DNA of 64,000 nucleotides from Alphaproteobacteria bacterium (GTDB lineage Bacteria; Pseudomonadota; Alphaproteobacteria; Micavibrionales; Micavibrionaceae), in NCBI GenBank assembly GCA_030427385.1, contig JAUHWR010000001.1, forward strand, positions 1,918,042-1,982,041, read 5' to 3'. Positions 18,331-26,137 of the stretch are shown here, in pieces. Within the stretch, counting starts at the first letter, position 1. Each line of letters begins with the position of its first letter. The notes below the pieces were generated by a model, which made no database searches, was not told the origin of the DNA, and saw only the letters and a program-made list of their open reading frames with translations. The position numbers and the translations under genes are program-made.

Positions 18331-19383
18331 TCAAGACAATGAAATGTCTTTATATTCACGCATACAGCATTTATCAAATTGTTCCGGGCAAAGGCAATTT
18401 GCGGTATCGGGGGCAATATCAGAATGGGTAGATGAAGATAGAATCATATCCGCCAATCCCTTTATAAAGGCAGGGTGCGTACCCACCGTGGGGGCGCGGT
18501 AATACCCGTGAACACCAATCTTTTCCGCTACCTCGCGATATTCAATATCGAGCTCCACCAGAGTTTCCACATGTTCCTGTGTGAAAGCATGCGGATATAT
18601 CAAAACGGGGACATTATCATGGGCGGCTTTCTCCAATGCCTGCTCGGTGGAAGGGCCAAGCCATTTTTGCCGTCCGACGCGGGACTGATAACAAATTTGC
18701 CAATCAAGGTTTTCTATATCCAAAGATTCCGCGATTTTGGCCGCTGATTGTTCGCATTGCCATTGATAGGGATCACCGTCTTTAATGATGCTTTCCGGCA
18801 AACCATGGGCAGAAAATAACAGGCGCGGCGTATGGCCATTTGCCCGCGCTTGCTCATAGACGGGTTTAATCTGATCAACCGAAGCGGTGATATATCCTTC
18901 ATTTAACGGATAACAGCAAATCATGCGGCTTGGACGCGTGTAATCGGCTTCAAAGCATGCCTTTTTCCATGATTGCAAAGATGAACGCGTTGTCGTCGTG
19001 GAATATTGCGGATAAAGCGGCATAAGAATAATGTCTTCGGCGCCCCAATCACGCACATCCCGTACAATTTGCGCCGCCATCGGATGCCAGTAACGCATAC
19101 AGGTAAACACCTTATAATTTTCGGGAAGCATCTCTTCCAACGCCTCTGCCTGTAAATTGGTATTATTTAAAAGCGGCGAGAAACCACCAATTTCATCATA
19201 ACTGTCTTTGGCCTCACGTTTGGATCGTTTCTTTGCAATTACCCATGCAAGCAAACACCGAAACGGTACAGGCAAACGGATAATGTTTTTATCCATGAAA
19301 AAATTCATCAAAAACGGACGCACCGCATTCTTGCTATCCGGGCCGCCAAGATTAAAAAGGATAATTGCTGTTTTTTTACTCAT
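18331..19383 (-). CDS. hemH: Ferrochelatase
   Basis: Inserts Fe2+ into protoporphyrin IX, the last step of haem synthesis. Signatures: ILFNLGGPDS at the N terminus, IGGFSPLLNNT, PLYPQYSTTTT, the active-site histidine in LLFSAHGLPESI, CYQSRVGRQKWLGPSTEQAL, and the carboxylate region IYPHAFTQEHVETLVELDIEY. The 350-residue length is normal for proteobacteria. The C-terminal tail contains a cysteine group, C-x-C-x6-C-C (CLCPEQFDKCC). Several alphaproteobacterial and animal ferrochelatases carry a [2Fe-2S] cluster bound partly by C-terminal cysteines, so a cluster is possible here. hemE, two steps earlier in the pathway, lies 1.3 kb upstream on the same strand. Confidence 0.97.
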   Translation of the reverse strand: MSKKTAIILFNLGGPDSKNAVRPFLMNFFMDKNIIRLPVPFRCLLAWVIAKKRSKREAKDSYDEIGGFSPLLNNTNLQAEALEEMLPENYKVFTCMRYWHPMAAQIVRDVRDWGAEDIILMPLYPQYSTTTTRSSLQSWKKACFEADYTRPSRMICCYPLNEGYITASVDQIKPVYEQARANGHTPRLLFSAHGLPESIIKDGDPYQWQCEQSAAKIAESLDIENLDWQICYQSRVGRQKWLGPSTEQALEKAAHDNVPVLIYPHAFTQEHVETLVELDIEYREVAEKIGVHGYYRAPTVGTHPAFIKGLADMILSSSTHSDIAPDTANCLCPEQFDKCCMREYKDISLS

Positions 19384-19408
19384 GATATGTTTTTAGCATG
19401 AGACTGAA

Positions 19409-19786
19409 TTAGGGGGAAGGGAGGGAGGGATAGGAAGAAGGAATTTCCGGATCGGGTCGAATATCTCCGTAAGCTAGCTCTACAACAATTGGTAAAACAA
19501 CTTCAATTGCCTCATCATCGCTAGGGCAATCAAAATATAAATGCCTATATGTCATGACAAATTGCTCACCAGGAATTAATAAATCAAATATATCGCCATC
19601 AATTAAAGGAAATTTAGGATTTAATTTAACAATTAATGGATAATTATTATCCATAGATTTTACAAAAAATTCCTGAGCATCGCGATTTGTAGAAATAACC
19701 CTGAATTGCCCATTTGGCATTTCATTAAGAGCATCATATTGCATTTTATAAAAAGGTGTTTTTGACTCAGAATGTATATTTGCCAT
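19409..19786 (-). CDS. Unknown protein of the hemE-hemH cassette (third gene)
   Basis: 125 residues, not recognised. The protein is probably cytoplasmic, with no signal peptide or membrane helix, and has several beta-like stretches (QFRVISTNRDAQEFFVKSM, YPLIVKLNPKFPLIDGDIFDLLI, VVLPIVVELAYGD) and a proline/serine-rich tail. It starts one base after the stop of the upstream unknown gene, so the two are cotranslated. Its DNA is more AT-rich than hemH and hemE, which suggests the cassette was inserted between the two haem genes. Confidence 0.7.
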   Translation of the reverse strand: MANIHSESKTPFYKMQYDALNEMPNGQFRVISTNRDAQEFFVKSMDNNYPLIVKLNPKFPLIDGDIFDLLIPGEQFVMTYRHLYFDCPSDDEAIEVVLPIVVELAYGDIRPDPEIPSSYPSLPSP

Positions 19787-19787
19787 G

Positions 19788-20180
19788 TTATCCTAACTCT
19801 CTCTCATGATCAGTTTCAAAGCTATGTATCAAAGCACAGGGCAATGTTTGGCGATCTGCGTGATTGGCAAATTGTATATTAGTTTTTAAAAAATGATTAC
19901 ATAATGAAAAAGAGCATAATAAAGATGGCCCCGCCAAAACAGCATCGCTGCGCCGCCATAATTTATATTTTCCGCCCTCTATATAGCGGGAATCTTGATC
20001 AAAAACCAACACGCCTCTTTGAGAATTTTCTTCTCCATCGACTTGAAAATAAGCTTCACGATAAATTTTATCTTCCGTATATCCAAAACGAGATGTGCAT
20101 TTAAATCGCCCCGTTGTGATATCCGATAATGGAATTGCGCTTACGTTAAAGGGAAAAAGTTCTGATAAATTCTTCTGCAT
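19788..20180 (-). CDS. Unknown protein of the hemE-hemH cassette (second gene)
   Basis: 130 residues, not recognised. Features: an N-terminal helix-like start (QKNLSELFPF), an aromatic and charged middle (RFGYTEDKIYREAYFQVDGEEN, GVLVFDQDSRYIEGGKYKLWRR), and two cysteines in LLCSFSLCNHF. The start codon directly abuts the stop codon of the upstream gene (TAA-ATG) and its own stop lies one base before the next start, so three genes form one tight operon. Confidence 0.7.
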   Translation of the reverse strand: MQKNLSELFPFNVSAIPLSDITTGRFKCTSRFGYTEDKIYREAYFQVDGEENSQRGVLVFDQDSRYIEGGKYKLWRRSDAVLAGPSLLCSFSLCNHFLKTNIQFANHADRQTLPCALIHSFETDHERELG

Positions 20181-20615
20181 TTAAGAATGCTCTTGCTTAA
20201 GCATAAGTGATACATGTCTTCTCTTTTCTTGTGCAACTTCTTCTTCATAGCCGCTTAGTAAGTGTGCATCTGCCGAAACATAGGGAGGAAGATCACCGTA
20301 ATCATGCGCAAGGGAAAATTTTTCAGCTAAATAAATTTTAAACTCTGAATCAGGCTTGTTACTAAGCTGGTGAGACGCCATATATGTTTGATTATGTCCT
20401 TCAACACGAATTTCATAACCCCGCCATGCTAATAACTGATTATAAATTGCAGAGGGGGATTCACCATCGGGCACAGCGAATTCTACTAATTGAGATTGTT
20501 TAACGTCACCATTATTTTCATCGATTTCCCGGCTATGTGCATAGACTTTAAAGCCGCTACTACGAAAACTTAATTTAACCTCACCAAGTTCAAATACTTT
20601 TTGACTCTTCCTCAT
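20181..20615 (-). CDS. Unknown protein of the hemE-hemH cassette (first gene)
   Basis: 144 residues, not recognised. It reads as an alternating beta/charged protein (FELGEVKLSFRSSGFKVYAHSRE, SQLVEFAVPDGESPSAIYNQLL, YEIRVEGHNQTYMASHQLS) with a charged C-terminal helix. No signal peptide is visible. It is the first gene of the three-gene operon and starts 38 bp after hemE ends. No similarity between the three proteins was apparent by eye. Confidence 0.7.
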   Translation of the reverse strand: MRKSQKVFELGEVKLSFRSSGFKVYAHSREIDENNGDVKQSQLVEFAVPDGESPSAIYNQLLAWRGYEIRVEGHNQTYMASHQLSNKPDSEFKIYLAEKFSLAHDYGDLPPYVSADAHLLSGYEEEVAQEKRRHVSLMLKQEHS

Positions 20616-20653
20616 ATTATTTATCCCTGTTTATATTTTTTTATTTATTAATA

Positions 20654-21688
20654 TTATGGATATAACAAAGATTTTAAAAAATCAATATTTTTAGGATCGG
20701 TTTCCTTTATGACTCCATGACCAAGGTTAAAAATGAAAGCCCCGTCTTTTAGGTCATTGATAATTTTTTCTGCCGCCAACGCCAGATCATCGCCGCCGCA
20801 AAGCAGACGCACAGGATCAAGATTACCTTGAACCACGCAGAGCGGCTGGAGGAGGCGGGCAGCCCATTTTGTTGGCACCGATGGATCGATACCAACGCCG
20901 TCAATACCGGTTTCCTGTACGTAGGGGAGATACAGATTGCCCGCGCCGCGCGGAAAACCAATTACGGGGATATCGGGATATTGTTCCTTTAGCGTTTTGA
21001 CAATTTTTTTGGTCGGATGAATTACAAATTTACGAAAGGCATCTTCATCGAGCAATCCCGCCCAGCTGTCGAATAATTGCACAACCTCTGCGCCTGCCTT
21101 AATTTGACCGAGTAAGTATGTAGTGGTGGATTCAATCAATAAATCCATCAGATCATTAAATTCCTGCGGGCGGCCATAGGCCATGATTTTAGTTTTTTCA
21201 AACGTTTTGGAACCGCCGCCTTCGATCATGTAACAGGCAACCGTCCAAGGCGCGCCGGCAAATCCAAAATGCGCCGTATGATTAAATCCCTCATGTGACA
21301 GTGCGCTGCGGACATTTGAAACCGTCTCGTAAATCGGGGATAGGGTTTGATCAAAGGTTTTAAATCCAAGTTTGGAAAAATCAAATGAGGATAATTTTGG
21401 CCCTTCCCCCGCCACAAACGAAACATTTTGCCCCAAGGCATGGGGGATCACCAAAATATCCGAAAACAGGATGGCCGCATCCATCCCGTAACGACGAATT
21501 GGCTGCATCGTGACTTCACAGGCCATCTGGGGATTATAAACCAAATCCAAAAAACTGCCCGCTTCTTTGCGTAGCTCACGATATTCCGGCAGGTAACGCC
21601 CCGCTTGCCGCATCATCCACCAGGGAACTTTTTGACGGTTTGGTTGTTTGGTTTGAAATAATTCTAAAATCGGTTTTTGGATGTTCAT
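20654..21688 (-). CDS. hemE: Uroporphyrinogen decarboxylase
   Basis: Decarboxylates uroporphyrinogen III to coproporphyrinogen III. The N-terminal signature PWWMMRQAGRYLPEYRELR with the substrate-binding arginines is intact, the catalytic Asp lies in DAAILFSDILVIPHALG, and FAGAPWTVACYMIEG and VIGFPRGAGN confirm the family. Length is 344. In Caulobacter and several other alphaproteobacteria hemE borders the chromosomal replication origin; here a 469-bp non-coding region with origin features lies directly upstream of it. Confidence 0.98.
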   Translation of the reverse strand: MNIQKPILELFQTKQPNRQKVPWWMMRQAGRYLPEYRELRKEAGSFLDLVYNPQMACEVTMQPIRRYGMDAAILFSDILVIPHALGQNVSFVAGEGPKLSSFDFSKLGFKTFDQTLSPIYETVSNVRSALSHEGFNHTAHFGFAGAPWTVACYMIEGGGSKTFEKTKIMAYGRPQEFNDLMDLLIESTTTYLLGQIKAGAEVVQLFDSWAGLLDEDAFRKFVIHPTKKIVKTLKEQYPDIPVIGFPRGAGNLYLPYVQETGIDGVGIDPSVPTKWAARLLQPLCVVQGNLDPVRLLCGGDDLALAAEKIINDLKDGAFIFNLGHGVIKETDPKNIDFLKSLLYP

Positions 21689-21733
21689 GAGGAACAGAGA
21701 AGCAGACCAACAATAAAAATAAAAGATATATTT

Positions 21734-21748
21734 TTAATTAAATATTAG
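21734..21748. promoter_or_regulatory. CtrA-like half-degenerate box
   Basis: TTAA-N7-TTAG, one mismatch from the CtrA consensus TTAA-N7-TTAA, in the AT-rich block next to hemE. Weak on its own because the surroundings are AT-rich; more credible beside the perfect site 120 bp away. Confidence 0.4.
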
Positions 21749-21854
21749 TTGTTTGAGGGTGTGAAAGATGGGGATTATATTTTATACGAATTTTTATCCC
21801 CATAGTGCTATCTTGTGAAAATATATCCTGTGTTATGAGTCAAAGGTGCATGGT

Positions 21855-21869
21855 TTAACCTACGATTAA
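21855..21869. promoter_or_regulatory. CtrA box in the candidate origin
   Basis: TTAACCTACGATTAA is a perfect TTAA-N7-TTAA, the binding sequence of the cell-cycle regulator CtrA, which represses replication by covering such sites in the Caulobacter origin. The window also encodes a DivL-like protein, a regulator of the CtrA pathway. Confidence 0.6.
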
Positions 21870-21978
21870 AAAAAGATTTTTTCGGGATGTACACAAAAAT
21901 ATCATCTTTGGAAAACTGCCAATGTGAAAAAATAATCAATCTGACTGTTTTACTGGAGGACGTTATATAGAGTATTTT

Positions 21979-22004
21979 TTATCAACATATTCATTTTATC
22001 AAAA
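21979..22004. promoter_or_regulatory. Tandem DnaA-box-like pair
   Basis: TTATCAACA at 21979-21987 (one mismatch from TTATCCACA) and TTATCAAAA at 21996-22004 lie in the same orientation, 17 bp start to start. Both fit the relaxed consensus TTATC(C/A)A(C/A)A. The first overlaps an IHF-like sequence. Confidence 0.5.
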
Positions 22005-22157
22005 AATGGATTTATACAATTAGATTTTCATCCCCAAAAAAGACGAAATTTTTTTCATGTTATTTATCCCTGACTCTGCCCTTATTTAAAACACGTACTT
22101 GCCCCCAGAGTTATCCGCGCTATTATGGAAGAATAAAACAGGGACCCCCGAATCACT

Positions 22158-22769
22158 ATGTCGTATAAATTTTATCCGCTGAAGGACACTGAGAAAAAAA
22201 CATTTGCCGATATGTATGCGGAAAAACTGCCACGTGGTTATCAGGATCTGTCTTTATATAAAATGCTACAGGCAAAACCGTCTTTTTATCCGGGATGGAT
22301 GTATGTAACCATTCAAAAGGAAGAAGATGTTACCGCAAAGCCAATAACGGTTTTTACCAAACAGGATGAAATCGTCATGATGGATTGGCAAGCCGCGACA
22401 TTATTATCATTTAATCAAACAGCCCCCTTGGTATTAAGCGTGGATAATATTACCGATTATCTGGTTTTTTTCTTTGCCCATGTCCGCGGACAAGAGGGGG
22501 GGATGCAAATTATTAGCTCCTATGATGATTTTAAATGGCGGGAGGAGCCGGTGCCGCAGGTGAAAAAGACACTTAGCGGATTAATTCGCGCGCCTTATTT
22601 AATGTCTTGGGATGAACAAAATCGTGCTTATGAGCTTGGGGCGCATATTTTGTTTCGGAATAATTTATTTGAATGCCGCATAAAAATTAACCGTGAAGGT
22701 GATATAGACGTAAGTGAGCGCACGTTACAAGTCGAAGACATGCCGCTTTTAGATATTAGTGTGGAATAA
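22158..22769 (+). CDS. Unknown protein next to the candidate origin
   Basis: 203 residues, not recognised. No signal peptide or clear membrane helix. Notable segments are SFYPGWMYVTIQK, ITDYLVFFFAHVRGQEGGMQII, HILFRNNLFECRIKINREGDIDV and an acidic end (VEDMPLLDISVE). The aromatic-rich sequence looks like a globular alpha/beta protein. It reads away from the candidate origin, opposite to hemE, and ends 28 bp from the convergent secreted-protein gene. In Caulobacter the gene at this position is a PPSR/DUF299 homologue; this protein does not look like that family. Confidence 0.75.
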   Translation: MSYKFYPLKDTEKKTFADMYAEKLPRGYQDLSLYKMLQAKPSFYPGWMYVTIQKEEDVTAKPITVFTKQDEIVMMDWQAATLLSFNQTAPLVLSVDNITDYLVFFFAHVRGQEGGMQIISSYDDFKWREEPVPQVKKTLSGLIRAPYLMSWDEQNRAYELGAHILFRNNLFECRIKINREGDIDVSERTLQVEDMPLLDISVE

Positions 22770-22772
22770 AAA

Positions 22773-22795
22773 ATATAAGATTTTAACTCTTATAT
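22773..22795. terminator. AT-rich hairpin between convergent genes
   Basis: A perfect 8-bp stem (ATATAAGA / TCTTATAT) with a 7-base loop fills the 27-bp gap between two convergent stop codons. The low GC content makes it a weak terminator candidate. Confidence 0.35.
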
Positions 22796-22796
22796 C

Positions 22797-23186
22797 TTAT
22801 AAACATTCCGCCCATGTTTCGGTTTTATATTCTGCTTTATTGTAACGTCCACGAATAACGATCTGCGCGCCTTGATAAATCATGGTTTTACATTCAAAAA
22901 TCGGAACCAATGTTCGCAATGTGATGCGTACGCGGTTACCCTCTAATAATGGGCCGGTGGTGCATACATCGTTGGTTTCCCCTTCTTTTAACTTAAATGT
23001 GGCGGTATAGGTCACCGCCTCGCCCCGTCCCGCATCGGTGTGATCTTGTGCGGTTTTAACATCCCCCAAAACGCCATAGGGGGCTTTGTTGATAATGGTA
23101 AAACAAATGGGTTGTTCCAAAATCTCTTGCGCCGCCGCGGGCATACATAATAGGGATAGAAATAACAGGCTTAGAAAAAATTTCAT
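22797..23186 (-). CDS. Small secreted protein with signal peptide
   Basis: 129 residues from the ATG at 23186. The open frame extends to 23306, but that extension is Arg-rich and runs across a separate small gene, whereas the Met at 23186 opens a typical signal peptide: MKFFLSLLFLSLLCMPAAAQ with a probable cleavage after AAA or AAAQ. The mature part is about 109 residues, mostly beta, with cysteines in ICFTI, VCTTG, ECKT and AECL, which could form two disulfides in the periplasm. YGVLGDV and RVRITLRTLVPIFECK are notable. It probably acts in the periplasm or outside the cell. The family was not recognised. Confidence 0.78.
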   Translation of the reverse strand: MKFFLSLLFLSLLCMPAAAQEILEQPICFTIINKAPYGVLGDVKTAQDHTDAGRGEAVTYTATFKLKEGETNDVCTTGPLLEGNRVRITLRTLVPIFECKTMIYQGAQIVIRGRYNKAEYKTETWAECL

Positions 23187-23229
23187 AAACCTAGTATAGC
23201 GCAATTCCAAAAGTTTATAAGATCTATTC

Positions 23230-23337
23230 TTAGAATGACAAACCCTTTGGCGGCGGCGAGTCCGGAAGATGATCGGGCCCCGGCGGATCAATTTCCGGGG
23301 TTTCATTTGGGGTGGGAAATTCTTTTTCGTTTGTCAT
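23230..23337 (-). CDS. Proline-rich 35-residue small protein
   Basis: A short reading frame with a very good ribosome-binding site (AAAGGAGC, AGGAG ending 7-8 bases before the ATG at 23337). The product starts MTNEKEFPTPNETPEIDPPG and continues with DHLPDSPPPKGLSF: 10 prolines in 35 residues, strongly acidic in the middle. It ends 43 bp before the start of the secreted-protein gene and is probably cotranscribed with it. No homologue is known to me; the strong Shine-Dalgarno is the main support. Confidence 0.55.
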   Translation of the reverse strand: MTNEKEFPTPNETPEIDPPGPDHLPDSPPPKGLSF

Positions 23338-23437
23338 TTTCTGCTCCTTTTCTACCTATAAATACTTCTTAAAGCGGGGATAGGTTCCAAAAACATAAAA
23401 GGGCATGAATTCGCATTTGACTGAAATGGTGCTAATT

Positions 23438-24439
23438 TTACTTCGTCGGCAATCCCTTGGTCGTTGAATACTCCTGATGGAATTCCTGTCCGGGGAATAA
23501 ATATTTTTGAATGCCGTGCGCGGCCTGTGCGGCATCGGCAAATCCGGTCAGGATTAATTTTAATTTTTCGGGGTAACTGGCGATATCGCCGATTGCAAAA
23601 ATCCCCTCGCGGTTGGTTTGGCATGTGGCGGGATCCACCGCGATGGTGTGCCCATCAATATGCAGCCCCCATGAGGCGATAGCGCCCAATTCCGCCGCAA
23701 GCCCAAAAAAGGCGAGCAACGTATCCGCCGCCAATATTTTTTCGCCGCCGTCCATATCCGCAATATGTATGGCGGATATTTGTCCGTTATCCCCCGCCAA
23801 TGCCTTTAATTGATAAGGCGTGCAGAGTGTGATTTTTCCGGCGTCGATTAGGGCATCCATCTGGCGGATACTTTCGGCGGCGGCGCGAAATTTGGCGCGG
23901 CGATGAACAATGGTTACGCTTTGCGCCAATCCCGCTAAGGAAATAGCCCAATCCACCGCACTGTCACCGCCGCCTGCAATTACAACGTTTTTACCGCGAA
24001 AATCCTCGCGTCGCCGCACCATGTAAAAAACGGATTTGCCTTCGTAATCTTCCAAATGATCCAAAGGCGGCCGATTTGGGCCAAAGGCGCCGCCGCCCGC
24101 CGCAATGATGATGGCTTTGGCGGTTAATGTTTGTCCGGTTGACGTTTGAACATGCCAGATATCATCATGTTTTGATAAGGCCGTCACCGATTGCCCCAAA
24201 TAATAATTCGGCGCAAAGGGTTTCGCCTGTTCTTCTAATTGGTGGATCAGCTCCGCGCCATCAATCCGGGGATAAGCGGGAATGTCATAGATTGGTTTTT
24301 CGGGATAAAGCGCGCTGCATTGCCCGCCAATTTCCGGCAAGCTGTCCACCACCGATACTTTCAGCCCCAGCATCCCGCATTGGTGAATCGCAAATAGCCC
24401 GACAGGCCCCGCCCCGATAATTAAAACATCCTTATGCAT
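23438..24439 (-). CDS. Ferredoxin/flavodoxin--NADP+ reductase, thioredoxin-reductase type
   Basis: FAD- and NADPH-binding oxidoreductase of 333 residues. The N-terminal FAD motif VLIIGAGPVGLFAIHQCG, the VVDSLPEIGGQCSALYPEKPIYDIPAYP segment, a second Rossmann motif NVVIAGGGDSAVDWAISL, and the C-terminal GIFAIGDIASYPEKLKLILTGFADAAQAAHGI match the type 2 ferredoxin-NADP+ reductases (YumC family). The CxxC redox motif of true thioredoxin reductases is absent, which supports the assignment. It likely supplies reduced ferredoxin for biosynthesis or iron-sulfur work. It stands alone, divergent from tsaE with 70 bp between the starts. Confidence 0.93.
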   Translation of the reverse strand: MHKDVLIIGAGPVGLFAIHQCGMLGLKVSVVDSLPEIGGQCSALYPEKPIYDIPAYPRIDGAELIHQLEEQAKPFAPNYYLGQSVTALSKHDDIWHVQTSTGQTLTAKAIIIAAGGGAFGPNRPPLDHLEDYEGKSVFYMVRRREDFRGKNVVIAGGGDSAVDWAISLAGLAQSVTIVHRRAKFRAAAESIRQMDALIDAGKITLCTPYQLKALAGDNGQISAIHIADMDGGEKILAADTLLAFFGLAAELGAIASWGLHIDGHTIAVDPATCQTNREGIFAIGDIASYPEKLKLILTGFADAAQAAHGIQKYLFPGQEFHQEYSTTKGLPTK

Positions 24440-24509
24440 GAATTTTTATGTAGCACGAAAGCGTATAAACACGAATGATTAATGCGATTTTTTATGATAA
24501 GACAAAGTC

Positions 24510-24926
24510 ATGGATTACACCTCTCACAACGAAGAAGATACGATTGAAATCGCGCAAAAACTGGCAAAAACCTTAAAGGCGGGCGATATTTTGGCGCTTT
24601 ATGGCGATTTGGGCGTGGGAAAGAGCGTTTTTTGCCGCGCTTTGATCCGCATGATGACCAATAATCCCGACCTAAACGTCCCCAGCCCGACATTTTCGTT
24701 GGTGCAAACCTATGAATGTGAAAAATTTGAAATCTGGCATTTTGATCTCTATCGCCTAGAACATGGCGAAGAGCTCTATGAACTGGGATGGGAGGAAGCC
24801 TTAGCGGGTAATCTGACCCTGATTGAATGGCCAGAACGCATAGAGGGATTTATGCCCGCTGAAGCCAAAGTGATCACATTCACAGATCTATCAGAGACTA
24901 TACGTAAGATCACAACAAACTTTTGA
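24510..24926 (+). CDS. tsaE: tRNA threonylcarbamoyladenosine biosynthesis ATPase TsaE
   Basis: ATPase partner of TsaB and TsaD in making t6A37 of ANN-decoding tRNAs. The Walker A is YGDLGVGKSVFCRALI; SPTFSLVQTYE, IWHFDLYRLE, ELGWEEAL and LIEWPERIEGFMP are all typical. 138 residues is normal. In many alphaproteobacteria tsaE sits between divL and the amgK-murU-addB-addA genes; here it is about 10 kb away from that group. Confidence 0.97.
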   Translation: MDYTSHNEEDTIEIAQKLAKTLKAGDILALYGDLGVGKSVFCRALIRMMTNNPDLNVPSPTFSLVQTYECEKFEIWHFDLYRLEHGEELYELGWEEALAGNLTLIEWPERIEGFMPAEAKVITFTDLSETIRKITTNF

Positions 24927-24939
24927 TATTTGATATTTT

Positions 24940-24983
24940 GGGGACAGTCACTTTTTGTTATTCCATAACGAGTGACTGTCCCC
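24940..24983. repeat. Perfect inverted repeat with GGGGACAGTCACT arms
   Basis: GGGGACAGTCACT (24940-24952) and its exact reverse complement AGTGACTGTCCCC (24971-24983) enclose an 18-base centre holding a smaller hairpin, GTTAT-TCC-ATAAC (24957-24969). It sits between the convergent tsaE and purM genes, so it could end transcription from both sides, but there is no U-tract. One arm recurs at 17769-17783, which suggests a dispersed palindromic (REP- or MITE-like) family. Confidence 0.7.
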
Positions 24984-24993
24984 CGTTATGTAT

Positions 24994-26058
24994 TTATATC
25001 GCCCAGGCGGTGTCTAAGTTCAAAAGGGATATTTTTTCCGTACCCTGTGTTATTTTACCCAGTGTGACAACTTGTTCGCCGGCGGCGGATAGCATCTTGC
25101 TGATTGCGGATGCCTGATTTTGATCAACAATCATCACATATCCAATGCCGGTATTTAACGTACGTGATAAATCCTTATTTGATAAATTACCGATTTGTTT
25201 CAACCATTTATAAAGCGGCGGAAATTCCCATGTGGTACACTCAATTTCCGCACATAATCCATCGGGGATAGAGCGCGGAATATTTTCCGCCAGACCACCG
25301 CCGGTAATATGTGCCATGCCATGCACCGCGCCTTTATAAGCCTTTAGAACTTCCAATACAGGTTTCACGTAAATCCGCGTCGGGGTTAATAGCTCCGCGC
25401 CCAGTGATGCTTTATCTGACGCGAAGGGCACGCTGGCTTCATAGGAGATGCCTTGTGTGTCATGGACCAGTTTTCGCACCAGTGAAAATCCATTGGAATG
25501 CAGGCCGTCCGATGCCAATCCCAAAATCACATCACCGTCCTGTACCTGCTCGCCGGTGATAATCGCATCACGATTAACCGCGCCGACCGTAAAGCCCGCC
25601 AGATCGTAATCTTCCGCCGCATACATGCCCGGCATTTCGGCGGTTTCCCCCCCGATCAGGGCGCATCCCGCAATCTCACATCCTTTGGCGATGCCGCTGA
25701 TGGTGGCGGTGGCATGTTCAACATCCAATTTGCCCGTTGCGAAATAATCCAGAAAAAACAACGGCTCCGCCCCTTGTACGATTAAATCATTAACGCACAT
25801 CGCCACCAGATCAATGCCGACGCTATCGAATGTTTTGGTATCAATCGCCACCTTTAATTTTGTGCCAACGCCATCAGTGGCAGAAACCAAAATCGGGTCT
25901 GTATATCCCGCCGCCTTTAAATCAAATAAAGCGCCAAAGCCGCCAATACCGCCCATCACACCATCGCGCGCCGTGGCCTTGACCAATGGCTTAATCCGGC
26001 TGACCACTTCTTCTCCGGCATCAATATCCACACCGGCATCTTTATATGCATTTTCCAT
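24994..26058 (-). CDS. purM: Phosphoribosylformylglycinamidine cyclo-ligase
   Basis: ATP-dependent closure of the imidazole ring to give AIR in purine synthesis. Signatures: YKDAGVDIDAGEEVVSRIKP, GGFGALFDL, SATDGVGTKLKVA, GIDLVAMCVNDLIVQGAEPLFFLDYFATG, GGETAEMPGMY, and AHITGGGLAENIPRSIP. The frame reaches 26178, but the extra 40 residues are hydrophobic and unlike the family; the ATG at 26058 gives 354 residues, the usual size. In alphaproteobacteria purM commonly lies divergent from perM and hdaA; here two extra genes stand between. Confidence 0.97.
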   Translation of the reverse strand: MENAYKDAGVDIDAGEEVVSRIKPLVKATARDGVMGGIGGFGALFDLKAAGYTDPILVSATDGVGTKLKVAIDTKTFDSVGIDLVAMCVNDLIVQGAEPLFFLDYFATGKLDVEHATATISGIAKGCEIAGCALIGGETAEMPGMYAAEDYDLAGFTVGAVNRDAIITGEQVQDGDVILGLASDGLHSNGFSLVRKLVHDTQGISYEASVPFASDKASLGAELLTPTRIYVKPVLEVLKAYKGAVHGMAHITGGGLAENIPRSIPDGLCAEIECTTWEFPPLYKWLKQIGNLSNKDLSRTLNTGIGYVMIVDQNQASAISKMLSAAGEQVVTLGKITQGTEKISLLNLDTAWAI

Positions 26059-26137
26059 GATTATGATAATTATTCCTAGCAAAACTGTCTTTAAAATCGT
26101 ATAAGAGACTATCAATAGGGTGAAAGAAAGTAAATAA

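Larger units (their letters stand above)
21689..22157. other. oriC: Candidate chromosomal replication origin (oriC)
   Basis: This 469-bp gap has no gene. It lies between hemE and a rightward unknown gene, the position of the Caulobacter origin relative to hemE. It is strongly AT-rich, with a very AT-rich block at 21711-21748 that could be the unwinding element. DnaA-box-like sequences: TTATCCCCA 21794-21802, TTATCAACA 21979-21987, TTATCAAAA 21996-22004, TTATCCCTG 22064-22072, TTATCCGCG 22111-22119, and TTTTTCACA on the other strand at 21923-21931. A perfect CtrA box (TTAA-N7-TTAA) and a near copy are present, and TATCAACATATTC at 21980-21992 is close to the IHF consensus. The parS cluster lies 13-17 kb away. 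The function is inferred from position and motifs. Confidence 0.75.

Noticed and set aside
25363-25378. GGTTTCACGTAAATCC in purM, resembling parS.
   Set aside because: Only about 12 of 16 positions match and the right half-site is broken.
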